The translations under genes and the position numbers were made by a program. Below the pieces are notes generated by a model that ran no database searches, was not told the origin of the DNA, and was given only the letters and a program-made list of their open reading frames with translations. Below, in pieces: positions 47,085 to 58,370 of a stretch of DNA of 64,000 bases. Origin of the DNA: Xenopus tropicalis (Eukaryota > Chordata > Amphibia > Anura > Pipidae); contig NC_030677.2 of the NCBI RefSeq assembly GCF_000004195.4, positions 98,918,829 through 98,982,828 of the forward strand. Direction: 5' to 3'. Every line of letters starts with the position of its first letter. Positions within the stretch are counted from its first letter, which is position 1.

Positions 47085-47400
47085 ATGGCCTCTATTATCT
47101 AGAAACCAATTATGCAGGAAGCTCTAAACTATTAATTAAAAAAAATAATTTTTTGATTTGTTGCCATTTTGTGTGACCCTACCCTGTGACAGTACATTTT
47201 AAATAATATTAACCAAAGCAGCAGAAAGTCCATGCTGATAGCATGGTGATGATAAAAACAAATGAATAACTTAGTTTCAAATATTTTTAAAATTTTAAAT
47301 ATCATTTATTAACCTGCTGTTCATAACCTTTATGTTGCAACAGTCCCATCAGAAGATAGGATTATCTGGCAAACATTACACACCAATAATCCCATACATA
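47085..47400. mobile_element. Decayed TATCCGG-type MITE
   Basis: ACAGGTATGGCCTCTATTATC, then AGAAACCAATTAT and GGAAGCTCTAAACTATTAATT, with a right-hand AGGATTATCTGG, resemble an eroded copy of 8822-9163. Confidence 0.45.
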
Positions 47401-48793
47401 TGTGCATACAAGAGGCGTCATTTACAATCCGTAAGTACAGTTGTGGTCATGTTGTGGAAAAATGTCATTCATCAATGACACTTGCGTCTAAAGCTGCTCC
47501 TTGCACTTGCACCCTGTGCTGAGTTTATGTTTGCAACTATTGCTGAAGGGGAATCCTGGAGCTACTGCCACCCTGATAGAAGGTGGTAGCTCCAGCATTC
47601 CCACAGCACCCAGAGTCAATACCCGCAATAGACTTGCATCTCAGAAGCAGATGTCATTTTGACACTGAATGGAGGAAGTAACAACAACTGGACTGAGAAC
47701 ATTTTCAGCACAACTTCATCCAATTTGGCTTGAACCACACAGGCAGCTGCATTTGCCTTAAGGCACAAATATGTCAAGCACATCACCCCCTTAAGGCCAC
47801 AATTATGCTACAATTATAGGGGTACTCTGCATTTTGGCGGTTGCATTAAAAATGCACTGTGCACATTGCAATTGGGGTAAATGATTACCCATATTCAAGA
47901 ACATTTCTGAACTATAAAAACAGAAAAGAAATAGGAAATAAGCCAGATATTTTCACTGTTAATTATTAATGGTGTCACCTTGAACTGAGTTGCTTTATTT
48001 AGGCCTTTCCTTTATTATTTTGTAACCTGGTTATTTACTTTTTTTCAGTGGCTGTGATATATAAAGTACGCTTTATTTCAGCATGACACATCAAATTTGC
48101 ATTACTTGAGAACTTTCTGTGACTGAACTGCATAGGTTTCAGAAGTCTGCAACTAGCTGGTTAGTAATCACTAACATCAGACAGTCAGAACTGGTCTATA
48201 ACTGGCCAAAACTGGGCTATATTGTAACTGAATGTCCACCGGTAAATGTTTTCCATTCATATGCATTTTTATGTGTGAAAACTTGAACAGAAGCCATTTT
48301 AAAAATTGCCTGCTTAATCAGCTTCTCTTTTTGGCTGTGAAATAATACTACCTTACTCCCAGTCACTCAAAGCCAAAACGCCCCCCCACTGAACAGCCTA
48401 ATAAACAAATAAAAACCCCAAGCCAAATGCAAATGTCTAAAAACAAAGCGCTTGAATTTTTTTATTCTTGGAGGACAGAAGTGTTAAGAAACATTAAATA
48501 CACTCACTAGTTACCATACCAAAATGATGACAAAACAGGAAGTTCTAAAGCTTCTCTGAATCTATAGGACATGTATTATTAATTGGCTCCATAGAACCAT
48601 ATTGTGTTTATTTAATTGACAAAGGTTTAGTCAGCCAATAAGAAGGGCTGCGACACCTGAGTGTTCTAATCTCAAACAATGATAATTGCCAGTACATGGC
48701 AATGTGTTTGCAAATAGCTACCAAGTTAAACTTGTTCTATGACTCATGCACTGCCTAAACCACAAATCTGAAAGATAAAAAGGGAGGACTTTT
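47401..48793. other. Intergenic, upstream of the 37-codon ORF
   Basis: Largely unique-looking sequence. A TGACTCATGCA block (AP-1-like) lies near 48740 and an AGATAAAAAG stretch near 48773; both are only suggestive of promoter elements. Confidence 0.4.
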
Positions 48794-48907
48794 ATGTTAC
48801 GTTATTCTTTGTTATTTATTCTTCTGCAAGTATCCACGGTTACTGGCAAACTGGGAGGAGGGAAAAGAGGAAAGAAAAAAGATCCTCATCCAAAGGACAA
48901 AAAGTAA
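48794..48907 (+). CDS. Small ORF: signal-peptide-like start with basic tail (37 codons)
   Basis: It starts MLRYSLLFILLQVSTVTG, a good secretory signal shape (hydrophobic core, small residues at the end), and continues with a strongly basic Gly/Lys/Asp/Pro tail ending in stop. An AGATAAAAAG stretch stands ~20 bases upstream. The end may instead be a splice donor (AAAAA then GTAACT, the donor form also used by ADAM10-like exon 11). That would make this the first exon of a secreted protein. No second exon was identified. I do not recognise the family, and it may be a chance ORF. Confidence 0.35.
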   Translation: MLRYSLLFILLQVSTVTGKLGGGKRGKKKDPHPKDKK

Positions 48908-49231
48908 CTGTGCCAATTGCTATTTAAGTAATAGACGTATGATACACAGCATAACTTTAAGAGCTACCCCACAAAAAAATATTTTTATATTCTTGCTCTC
49001 ACCAAATCAACGTGTGATCCACGTGCCTGCAAACCAATGAATTACTGTGTGGTAGCACCTGCTTTCTTGGGCCCCCCACAGTCACAGGGTCTGCCTCCTC
49101 TATAGTTATACCTCTAGTATGATAAGGTTGTATAGTAGCAGGGCATTAAAATTTATTAAATTGGCTCACAAACACCCACCTTAAACAGCAGCAGGGGACC
49201 AATATTGAGTCCTAAACCATAGGTTATAAAA
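48908..49231. other. Intergenic, nothing recognised
   Basis: No second exon for the small ORF and no repeat with clear ends were seen. Confidence 0.4.
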
Positions 49232-49512
49232 CAAAGAAAGGTAGATTCACTGGGGGGGGGGGGGGGGGTGCCAATATGTTAGGTTTTGTCCCCAGGCTGG
49301 GTCTTCTTTTTAAAAACAAATCCAGTTGCCTGGGAAAAAAAGACTTTCTGAGTGGCACTGACTAGCACGTGCACAGTAGGGTAAAATCAGAAAATTTTAC
49401 TCAACTGTGCATATGCAAGAGCTGGGGATATTTGAAACGGAAAACTGGCCCAGGTGACAACTGGGGGTGTCTAAAATTCTATCAGTGACTTAGCCCTTCC
49501 TTGTCTTTTAAG
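49232..49512. mobile_element. Decayed T2-type MITE with expanded G run
   Basis: AAAGAAAGGTAGATTCACTGGG, then a G run of about 17 (49252-49268) and GTGCCAATATGTTAGG, and an end CCTTCCTTGTCTTTTAA, resemble 46015-46431. The GGGGG of the CTTGGGGGTGCC hairpin appears to have expanded. Confidence 0.6.
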
Positions 49513-50129
49513 AACCTTATGTTGTGATACATGAATCAGATTTATGGTAACTTAGTTTATAAAGGTTTTTTGCAAGCTTTTGATATTAAATTGCAGTTTG
49601 TTACAGTGAGTCATCAAAGTTTCACTTCTTTTTCTGAACATTTGTATGTTGCTCTTATGAGGAGTGAGATAAGAGGAGGAAATAAATAAATGGTCTTAAA
49701 TGTTATATTTGGATATAAATCACACATCTTTATTGAAGCCTGAAAATGAATATGTCTCAAAATGATACATTTTAGATACTGTACATGCTGCACCAGTCCA
49801 GGGGTTCGGCAGCCCTATAACTGTAATGATCCAGGCCTTCAATTCTGTCCACAGGATCCTGTTAGGCCATCTTTTGAATGTCCATGGCATATGCTCAGTG
49901 GGCTCTGGGCAGTTGTTAAAAACTATGTTTTGGGCTCAAGCAGAAAGTGAGGTTTGTCATAGATGATGCTACAGAATGGGATTATTAAATTCTGAGTTTA
50001 TGTGTAATTAGAACCTGAATTATATACTGTTTAACCTTGCATTAACCTTGTATTTATTGTATATTGGAGGGGTAGCCCTGAGGTGCCTATATATACACCA
50101 AATCACATCAATATCTTCTTTTAGTCACT
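49513..50129. other. Intergenic, nothing recognised
   Basis: An open frame at 49762-49950 has no recognisable family features. Confidence 0.4.
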
Positions 50130-50162
50130 GTGCAATCCAACGTTTCGGTATATTAATTTTTT
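50130..50162 (-). ncRNA. Half of a hammerhead-like motif
   Basis: The minus strand has CCGAAACGUUGGAUUGCAC, the 3' core block of the other motifs. Stem II and the 5' core are missing. It is probably the remnant of another Penelope-type tail. Confidence 0.35.
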
Positions 50163-51559
50163 TGTAATGAAATACAAATCTTCCCAGCCACCACCAGAGA
50201 CTTGCTGTCTAAATCCAGCAGCGGTGGGAAGGAGAGGAATACTATGCACATTGTAGCACATCATGGGCGGAAGTCACGTGAAACCGGACATGTATACCTG
50301 TGCTTAGCATAGTTTGAAAGCTGGAAGGGGAGTGCTTAGTTCCCATGTCTACTATGGCATGGTACCTAAGCACCAGTACAGCTGCAGATGAAGATTCTGC
50401 ATTTATTGACATAAAAATTAAGTATACACACTTTAGCATGTTACTATTAGGGATGACAAAGGTCTCAATTCAAGGTTTAGTTACATTGTACGTAAGGCTA
50501 AGAGGGCATTAAAATTATCCAAACTTCAAGATTCTGGTTTATCCTATATATGTGGCATAATAACATTGGAAGCTGCATCCATTAGCCCCCCAGAGAAGAA
50601 TTATAAGCTTCTGGCTTCTAAGCAGCAATTATAGCAGCCCCCAAATTTCCCACTAATTTTTCGGTGTTTCATAAATTTTTCTGCAGTTTTGTGAATTTTT
50701 TGGCAAAGTGGAAAGGGACTATGCCTAGTTAATAAATATTCTATTTGTTGTATTTATTTCTTTTTGTTCAATAGACAGCCAAAAACACATATACACTGCT
50801 TGGGTTTCCTCTGGATACTCTGGTTTCCACCCACACTCCAAAAACATACAGGAAGGTTAATTGGCTCTGTCCTGATGAAACTCACTATACTGTGTGTGTG
50901 GGTGATGTGTATGTGTATGTGATAGGGACCTTAGATTATAAACTACACTGAGGCAGTGACATGCGAATGATGTATTGTCTCTGTATAGTTCTGTGGAATA
51001 ATTCAGTGCTATATAGTTAATTAATAAAAGTGAAAAATAAATATGAAACAGACCAACCTGTGCCAACAATATAATCTGAGTCACTGTTCCATTCAGACAA
51101 CAAATAACTTGCTGTAAGCAGGTATATTTCAGTTTATTTTATGACAAAGTAGGTAAACAGGGACCTAAGCCAAGTCCATAGGATATAGTTTTCTATTTCC
51201 TCTATGTTGTGCCAGTTTCATTTGTCAAACCTGGTGTTAAACAGTGTTTGTTAAAACAGTTCTCACTTTTGACTTACTGTATTGTATAAAAAATGGGTCT
51301 TTAAGGTTATTCTACCAGTTCTGAAGTTATAAAACCATTCCACAAAACAATATACTCTATCTTTGGTGTATGCCACTTCACTTACCTCTGAAACCGAGAC
51401 TAGGAATTCTAACTGCCTCCTAGCTATCTCCTAAATGAAACAATGCCATCTTAAATTGATCAAAAATGTAATGGTCGTTGTTAAACCTAAACCTGGGTCT
51501 ACATCTCCTCTTTACTATTACTAGAACTGACATGCTTATTAACCCTGTAAACTCAGCAC
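50163..51559. other. Intergenic, nothing recognised
   Basis: Only a short (TG)n stretch near 50890-50925 was noted. Confidence 0.45.
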
Positions 51560-51900
51560 ACTGTCTGGAATAATCTAATCCCTCTCTCCCACACTGGTCA
51601 TATTAACACCATGGTCAAAGCCTTGTAACTGTTACATATTGCAAAAATCCCTTTCTCTCACAAACAACAGCCAAGACACTAATGCATACCCACAACCAAT
51701 GTTACCTGCCTCTCAAGTTTCAATCTCTTTCTACATCTGCCTTTAATTTTGCTGCTCGAATTCCTTGCCACCAGTCCCTCCACTACAAAAGTCCTTATCA
51801 TGGTTTCCCATAAAACAAATAATAAGTTATAAATTCCTTGTAAATTTCCAAGCTTCATCTGCACCTCAATATATCTCTTCTCTTGGGCCAAGTCAACCAG
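51560..51900 (+). pseudogene. Decayed L2-type LINE reverse transcriptase remnant
   Basis: The plus strand has AKTLMHTH, FNFAARIPCH and FPIKQIISYKFLVNFQAS with SAPQYISSL, in the order of the L2 thumb region (compare [30 protein letters not shown] at 25107-25400 on the other strand). It carries stops and frameshifts. Confidence 0.65.
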
Positions 51901-51984
51901 GCACCCAAGGCTACCCAGCGCATGCACAGAAACATCAAGGGGCGGGTGGTTGCAGCACTAGATAATCTGTGAGGCAAGGGAGTG

Positions 51985-52070
51985 CAGACTAGGGGTAAGC
52001 AGGAGAGGTGCCTGTCTGGCAACCCCCCCCTAATTGTTGCGCCCTAGGCAGGCTTCTGCTACCTCTACAG
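51985..52070. repeat. Scrap of the GGGTAGGCA..GCCCTAGGCA repeat
   Basis: ACTAGGGGTAAGCAGGAGAGG, then TTGTTGCGCCCTAGGCAGGC, matches 27830-28125. Confidence 0.6.
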
Positions 52071-53086
52071 TTCTTTGAAAAGGGGCACCTCCACCCAAAA
52101 CCTTTTTTACTGCATAATGAAAACATGTAATTCCAAGCAACTTTCTAATACACATTTATGAATATTCAGTGGTTTAAAAGTTATTTTTTAACATTATTGC
52201 AGTATTTCTTTATCCATTTTTGTTACCAGGTTCTGCCATTGAAACAATGTAGATAGATATTACTTCTCTTATAGGTCTGTTAATCAGCTAGCTTCTTCTA
52301 CATAGTTTCAAGAGTCTGAATGAGAAGTGCAGAGAATTTTAAATAGCAGACCAATACCAAATTCAGTCCTTACCTGCATGTAGATTTAGAAAGAATGTAA
52401 GGAAAAATCCACTTAGAGTGAAGAAGTCTGCATACAAATGTTGAATTAAAGGGTACCTATACAGCACTATTGCTCTACCCAGATGTTATCAGACTACGAC
52501 TCCCAGAATATTCTGCACCATATTATTAAGGCTTAGAGAACAATGAGATCTGTAGCCCAGCAATGATAGAGATGGCTTTTTAGCTTAGCATATTTCAGCT
52601 TAAAAATCAAAATAAAAAATATTTCATCTGAGAATACTGGGAAGTGCAACTAGAACACATTTCTCACCAGAAACTCAAAACAGGGCTGAAAATCACTCAC
52701 ACCTGTGCTTCCTTGTGCTTTTATTTAAGTTAAGTTTATCACAAACACAGGCACTTTTACAAGTACTGATTTTACAAAGGACACTAAATCAGTATAAACC
52801 ATTCTGTTATTGATCAAATATAGATTTCAAGGGAAAAATACTAATCTTAAAGGCTACCATGAATAAGTTCTAAAATACATATTCCCAAAGGGAATATTCC
52901 CACCACTAGGTGGAAGCAGAAGTGTGATGTGCAAGTTAAGCCCCACTACAATCCAATAGAAAGGAGAAGGGAAAGGTTGTTAGAAAAGCAACTAAAAGTG
53001 TAACACATTTTCAGGTTAATCCTAGCACAAGTCATTTTAAATAAAATAAGGGTTTGCACGCAAGAAATACAAGCACAGTGGTAGAA
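52071..53086. other. Intergenic, nothing recognised
   Basis: No gene or element with defined ends was recognised. Confidence 0.45.
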
Positions 53087-53420
53087 TTAAAAAGAATAAT
53101 TTTTTATATAGTATACAAAAAGTATTTTAACAGCAGTCAATTTTAATTGCAAAGTTACAAAAAGTACATAGATTAATAAGATAATACATACCACAAAATG
53201 TGCATAGGCAAAAGGAGACACACAAGTTAGCGGATACACTTGCCAAAGATTTCGGCAAAGAGCCTTTCTCAAGGGGAATCCTGATGCATAAGTTTATGTG
53301 GAAAATATAAATACTCCCTCACTAAATGCCAATTTTTTCTCATAGCAAACACCTGGCTTACTTCCGGGTACGTGACGTCACGTATGCCAACATCACTTCC
53401 GTAGGAAAATTTTCCTGCAG
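53087..53420 (-). mobile_element. Penelope-like 3' end / pLTR-type segment
   Basis: Minus-strand order is a palindromic GTGACGTCAC block, GGAAGTAAGCCAGGTG, GGGAGTATTTATATT, the hammerhead-like motif (53238-53276), then an AT-rich tail. This parallels 15615-16203. It lies beyond the tandem array, on the same strand as the Penelope ORF at 55545-57370, and I infer that it is that element's 3' end. Confidence 0.6.
53238..53276 (-). ncRNA. Hammerhead-ribozyme-like motif, variant 5' core
   Basis: Minus strand: CCUUGAGAAAG, stem II GGC/GCC with loop UCUUU, then GAAAUCUUUGGC. The 3' core CGU has changed to UCU. It shares the UUGAGAAAG variant with 15759-15800 and 22493-22535. Confidence 0.45.
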
Positions 53421-53499
53421 AGTAATGCAGCTTTTTTGCGTAATTTAAAATGCACATATGCGTGTTGTTGGCTCTGCCCACTTTTGACCATAGTTATAA

Positions 53500-55445
53500 A
53501 GTAAAAACCACTGTGCAAAGTTTGGGGCCCCTGGTTTTAATAGTGTCTGAATGGCAGCAATTTAAATTTCCCCACTGAAAGTCAATGAGTGACATCTGAT
53601 GGGAGGTTGGTGGCTCCGCCCCCTTTTTCTAACCTGGAACTGCAGTTACCCAGTGACTAACTCTGCAAAGTTTAGGCCCTAGGATTAATAGTTAAAGAAC
53701 AGCAGCAGTTTAAATTTAAACCAATAAAAGTCAATAGTAAATTGTGATTGGTGGTTGGTGGGTGTGCCCCCTTTTTCTAACCTTGAGTCGATGTCACCCG
53801 GTGACAAACAGTGGGCACCATGGCATAAATAGTGTGAGAATGACAGCATTTTAAATTTCAACCAATAAAATTGAATGGATGAAATCTGATTGGCTGTTAG
53901 TGGCCCAACCCACTTTTCCTATTTTTGAACTGCGGCCCCCCAGTGACCAACTTTGCAACTGACAGTATTTTACACTTCACCATTGAAAGTAAATAGGTGA
54001 AATGTGATTGGCTGTTGGTGGCTCCACCCACTTTTTCCAACTCTGAACCGCAGTTACCTGGTGACAAAGTGTGCAAAGTGTGGGGACCCTAACATTAAAC
54101 ACGTGAAAATGGCAGCAGTTAAAATTTCCCCACTGAAAACAATGAAAGAAATGTGATTGGCGTTTGGTAGCCCCACCCACTTTTTCTAACCTTGCGTACG
54201 TAGTGACTGACTGTGCAAAGTTTGGGAACCCTGGAATCAAACCAATAAAATTCAGTAGGTGAAATCTGATTGGCTGTTGGTGGCTCTGCCCACTTTTTCA
54301 AAACAAAACCTGCAGTCCCCTAGTGACCAACTGTGAAAAGTTTGGGGACCCTGGTGTTAATACTGTAAGAAAGGCAGCAGGTTGAATTTCCCCATTGAAA
54401 GTCAATAGGTAAATTCTGATTGGCTGTTTGTGGCTCCACCCACTTAAAAATATTGAATACATAATAACCCAGTGACTGACTGTGCAAAGTTTGCGAACTC
54501 TGGAATCAAACCAATAAAAGTCAATAGGCAAAATCCGATTGGCTGTTGGTGGCTCCGCCCACTTTTTCTAACCTTGAACCACAGTTACCTGGTGCCCACT
54601 TTTGGCCATCCAACAATCATCATATTTTCATTCAGGCTGACCCCATGACTATGTGATTCAAATTTGGGGAGTGTAGCCTCAAAGCTGTAAGACTGGCAGC
54701 AGTTTCAATTTCCCCAAAAAAGTGAATGGGTGAAATTTGATTGGCTGTGGTTGGCCCCTCCCACTTTGCTTCTTTTTTTTTTAACTTGAATGCGTAGTCA
54801 CCCAGTGACTGAAAGTCAAAGTTTGTGAACTCTGGCATCAAACCAATAAAAATCAATAGGTGAAATTTGATTGGCTGTTGGTGGCTTCACCCACTTTTCA
54901 AAACCAAAACTGCAGTCCCCTAGTGACCAACTGTGAAAAGTTCGGGGACCCCTGGGTTAATACTGTGAGAATGACAGCGGGTTGGATTTCCCCATTGAAA
55001 GTCAATAGGTAAAATCTGATTGGCTGTTCAAAGCTCCGCCCAATTTTTCTAACCTTGAACTGCAGTTACCTGGTGCCTAAACTGCAATGTTTGGGGACCC
55101 CAGTGTAATTACTGTGAGAATGGCAGCAGGTTGGATTTCTGCCAAATCAATAGGTAAAATCTGATTGACTGTTCACAGCTCCGCCCACTTTTGGGCATCC
55201 AACAATCATCATATTTTCATTCAGGCTGACCCCATGACTATTGGATTCAAGTTTGGGGAGTGTAGCCTCAAAGCTGTAAGATTGGCAGCAGTTTCAATTT
55301 CCCCATTAAAGTCAATGGGTGAAATTTGATTGGCTTTTGTTGGCCGCTCCCACTTTGGGGTCATCCACCAAATGCCGCTGTTTCATTATTCATTATTATG
55401 CTATTCAAGTTTGGGGGGTGTAGCTTCAAAGCTGTAAGTGTGGCA
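53500..55445. repeat. Tandem array, ~145-bp unit, about 13 copies
   Basis: The block TGATTGGCTGTTGGTGGC then CCACTTTTTCTAACC recurs at about 53591, 53739, 53883, 54001, 54150, 54262, 54411, 54529, 54733, 54862, 55011, 55154 and 55321. Spacing is mostly 143-149, with shorter variants of 112-118 and one of 204. Each unit also has GTGACCAACTGTGCAAAGTTTG and a CCCCATTGAAAGTCAATAGG block. Open frames here are repeat translations. Confidence 0.93.
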
Positions 55446-55544
55446 GCAGTTTGAAAATCTTCCCTGTCAAAGTTACAGAATTGTATTGAACTCTCTGAGC
55501 TGAGGTAATAGAGATCATAAAATAAAGCAGAGGTTGTTTAGAAA

Positions 55545-57370
55545 AATAGAGATAGTTCTTTATCCTCATTTAGGCCGTTTGGAGAGAGAGCATTCAACTT
55601 GTAGATCCATTTTAACTCACGTTGTTTTAGAAGTAACTCCCTATCACCACCCCATGTAGGGGTCATCACTCTTTAAATTCCCATAAACTGTAATTGGTTC
55701 ACGATGTTCACGATGTTTCTCCTGCATAAAGTGTCTGGCGATGGGAGATGTACTTTTACCTAGTCTCACATCACTTCTATGCTCCAATACTCCAATTCTC
55801 GTTGTCAGAATTCCCAGTAGTTTCACCCACATATATCTTGCCACAGGGACACTTCAGGATATAGATAACGAAGTCGGATTGGCAGTTGATGTAGTCCTTA
55901 ATCTCATACCCTTTCCCTGTCATGGGGTGATGAAATTTATCAGAACGGACTACAAAATTACAATTCTCAGTATCTACCACACTTATACATCCCCTTAGTG
56001 CCACTTACACATGTACCTTGCTTTTTTGCTGGCTCATTCAAGGCATGGACTAATTGGTCTCTCAGATTAGTGGCTTGCTTGTACACCATCATTGGTGGTT
56101 CTGACACCCAAGGCCGCAATTTATCGTCCAACTGCAGTAGATGCCAATGTTTATGTATTGTATCCTTCACATATCCTGACTGGGAAGAGTATGTGGTAAC
56201 AAACGGTAATCTATTAGATTTTTTAGATAGCTTCTTTGTAAGTAAATCTGATCTACAAGTGCTCTCCACTTTCCTTTTTGACTTTTCCAAAAGATCTGTA
56301 TCATAGCCTCTACTTTTAAACTGTGTGATCATTTCTTCTGCTCTCACTGCAAACTTTTCTTCTCTGCTTACAATTCGCTTCACTCTCAATAATTGACTAT
56401 AAGGTAAAGCTATAGTTGTAGAGGGAGGATGAAAGCTTTTAGGGTTCAAGTATGTAATCTTATCAGTTGGTTTCCTGAAAATATCAGTAGAGATATTACC
56501 ACCCTCCAGTTCAACAAGAACATCCAAAAAGTGTACCTGTTTTTTGTCATATTCAAGGGTAAATTTAATCGTTGGAATTCTGGTATTGAGGTAATCCCTG
56601 AAGGCAAGTAAAACATCCTCCGTTCCCTGCCAGATGAAAAACAGATAATCTATGTAGCGGAGCCAGGTACGTAGAAAGGGCCAAAATCTGCAATTGTCAT
56701 ATACAAAGTCATTTTCAAATCGTGCCATGTACAGGTTAGCATATGCAGGTGCTACATTCGAACCCATTGACGTACCTTGGCTCTGCTCATAGTATCTGCC
56801 CTCAAAGATGAAGTCATTCTTTTTCAAAACCCATTCAAGGAACTGTAACAAAATTTCGGTAACACCATCAGGGAGTGATAGCTCCTGTAACACCAAAGCA
56901 ATGGTTTCTATGCCCTGGTCGTGAGGAATGGATGTGTACAATGATGACACATCCATTGTGCAAAGAAATACATCACCTGCTGAGTTTATTTTGTTAATAA
57001 AATCCGTAGTATCCCTTACAAACGATCTAGTACGTAACACCACAGGATTTAAAACTGTATCCAAAACGACAGCTAGCGGCTGAAAAACAGATGACATCCC
57101 AGCAACAATAGGTCTTCCTGGAGGTTTCATAAGATCTTTGTGAATCTTAGGGAGAAGATAAAAGGAAGGTATAATCGGGTTATCAACCTGTAAGAATCTT
57201 CAAAGCTGACTATTAATCACCCCTTCATCTTCATAGGTCTTTAACGGCCTATGTTACCTTTTAACTCACATGTGGGATCTCCACCCAATACTCTATAATG
57301 TGTGACATCCTGCAACTGGGACAAGGCTTCCTTGTCCCAGTTGCTTCCTAGCACAAGTAGCCAATTCAAG
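55545..57370 (-). pseudogene. Penelope-like retroelement: reverse transcriptase and GIY-YIG endonuclease, broken
   Basis: The longest frame (57130-55967) covers most of the RT: PPGRPIVAG, catalytic motif A FLCTMDVSSLYTSIPH (Asp60), GTSMGSNVAPAYANLYM (motif B), WLRYIDYLFFIW (motif C) and VHFLDVLVEL. Upstream sequence to about 57370 continues the protein with frame breaks (SQLQDVTHYRVLGGDP, NPIIPSFYLLPKIHKDL). Downstream, frame changes near 55990 and 55850 separate the nuclease part, IYILKCPCGKIYVGETT and EHRSDVRLGKSTSPIARHFM, ending about 55545. Motif C reads YIDY and not YIDD, so one metal-binding Asp is lost (codon at 56645-56647). Penelope-like elements use this RT with a GIY-YIG nuclease for target-primed insertion. 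This copy is dead. Confidence 0.92.
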
Positions 57371-57474
57371 AGCCAATCCCATATGGTATCCAAATGATCA
57401 GCTATTAAGAGAAACAGGTGGATACCATACTAGGGGCTAAATTCCTTTTGCAAACCAGCTGCTATGCACAGTAC
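57371..57474. other. Junction between Penelope element and MITE
   Basis: Short unassigned sequence, perhaps still Penelope 5' region. Confidence 0.35.
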
Positions 57475-57772
57475 AGGGATGGGACCCATTATCCAGAATG
57501 CTTGGGACCAAGGGTATTCCAGATAAGGGGTCTTTCCGTAATTTGGATCTCCATATCTAAAGTCTATTCTATTCTATTCTACATCAATTAAACCCAATAG
57601 GATTGTTCTGCCCCCAATAAGGATTAATTATATCTTAGATGGAATCTATTACAAGGTACTGTTGTATTATTACAAAGAACATTTTTTTTAGTCTATGGGA
57701 GACAGGCTTTCCATAATTCGGAGCTTTCTGGATAATGGGTTTCCAGGTAACAGATCCCATACCTGTACATGA
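57475..57772. mobile_element. MITE, TATCCGG / TTCTGGATAATGGG family
   Basis: The left GTACAGGGATGGGACCCATTATCCAGAATGC and the right GCTTTCTGGATAATGGGTTTCC with CCCATACCTGTAC are inverted. It shares CCCAATAGGATTGTTCTGCC with 8822-9163 in the opposite direction. Confidence 0.75.
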
Positions 57773-58066
57773 ATATTAGTAGGGAGCATCCAGCAGCATA
57801 CACTTACCAAAAATGCTACAAAACTTCATTTCATATGAGTTTATAGGTATTGTATGGCCAACTTTATACGAATAAGTTGGTGGCGCATATTTGTCAAGCA
57901 GTGTTTCAGCTATGTATTAGTAAATGAATTTGGCAAGTTAGCATACAGGCAAGAAAAAGTTTGTGAACTTCAGCCCTTTCAAAGGGCCTTTTAAAATAAT
58001 TAAAGTTGGGCCAAATAAGCACTCCAGCTGTCAATTCAGCCTCAAAGCAGGTGCAGAACACAGAAC

Positions 58067-58370
58067 TAGTGATGAGCGAATCTCTCCCACTTCGCTTTGC
58101 TGAAAAATTAGCAAAACTGCGAAAAAATTTGCTAAACAGTGAAAAATTCACAAAAAGTGGGTACCACAGAACTTTTTTGACGCATGCGAGTTTTTTTTTT
58201 ACGTGACCACCCTTTTTTGTTGCGCCTGTGCCTATTTTTTGTTGCGACTGTGAAACAGTCCCCAAAGGCGAAATGCAGGATTTGTATTTCACTGCAAAAC
58301 AATGTGCCAATGGTGAAATGCAGAATTTCACTGCGAATCCATGCCTGGTGAAAAAATTAGCTCATCATTA
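58067..58370. mobile_element. hAT-like MITE with perfect 8-bp target duplication
   Basis: It starts TAGTGATGAGCGAATCTC and ends TAGCTCATCATTA. CACAGAAC flanks both sides (58059-58066 and 58371-58378). This is the best-preserved member of the TAGTGATGAG family (also 3382-3697 and 9605-9775). Confidence 0.88.

Noticed and set aside
53977..54856. Several minus-strand ORFs with FDSRVPKLCTVSH-type repeats, resembling a repeat protein
   Set aside because: They are translations of the ~145-bp tandem array in changing frames, not a maintained reading frame.
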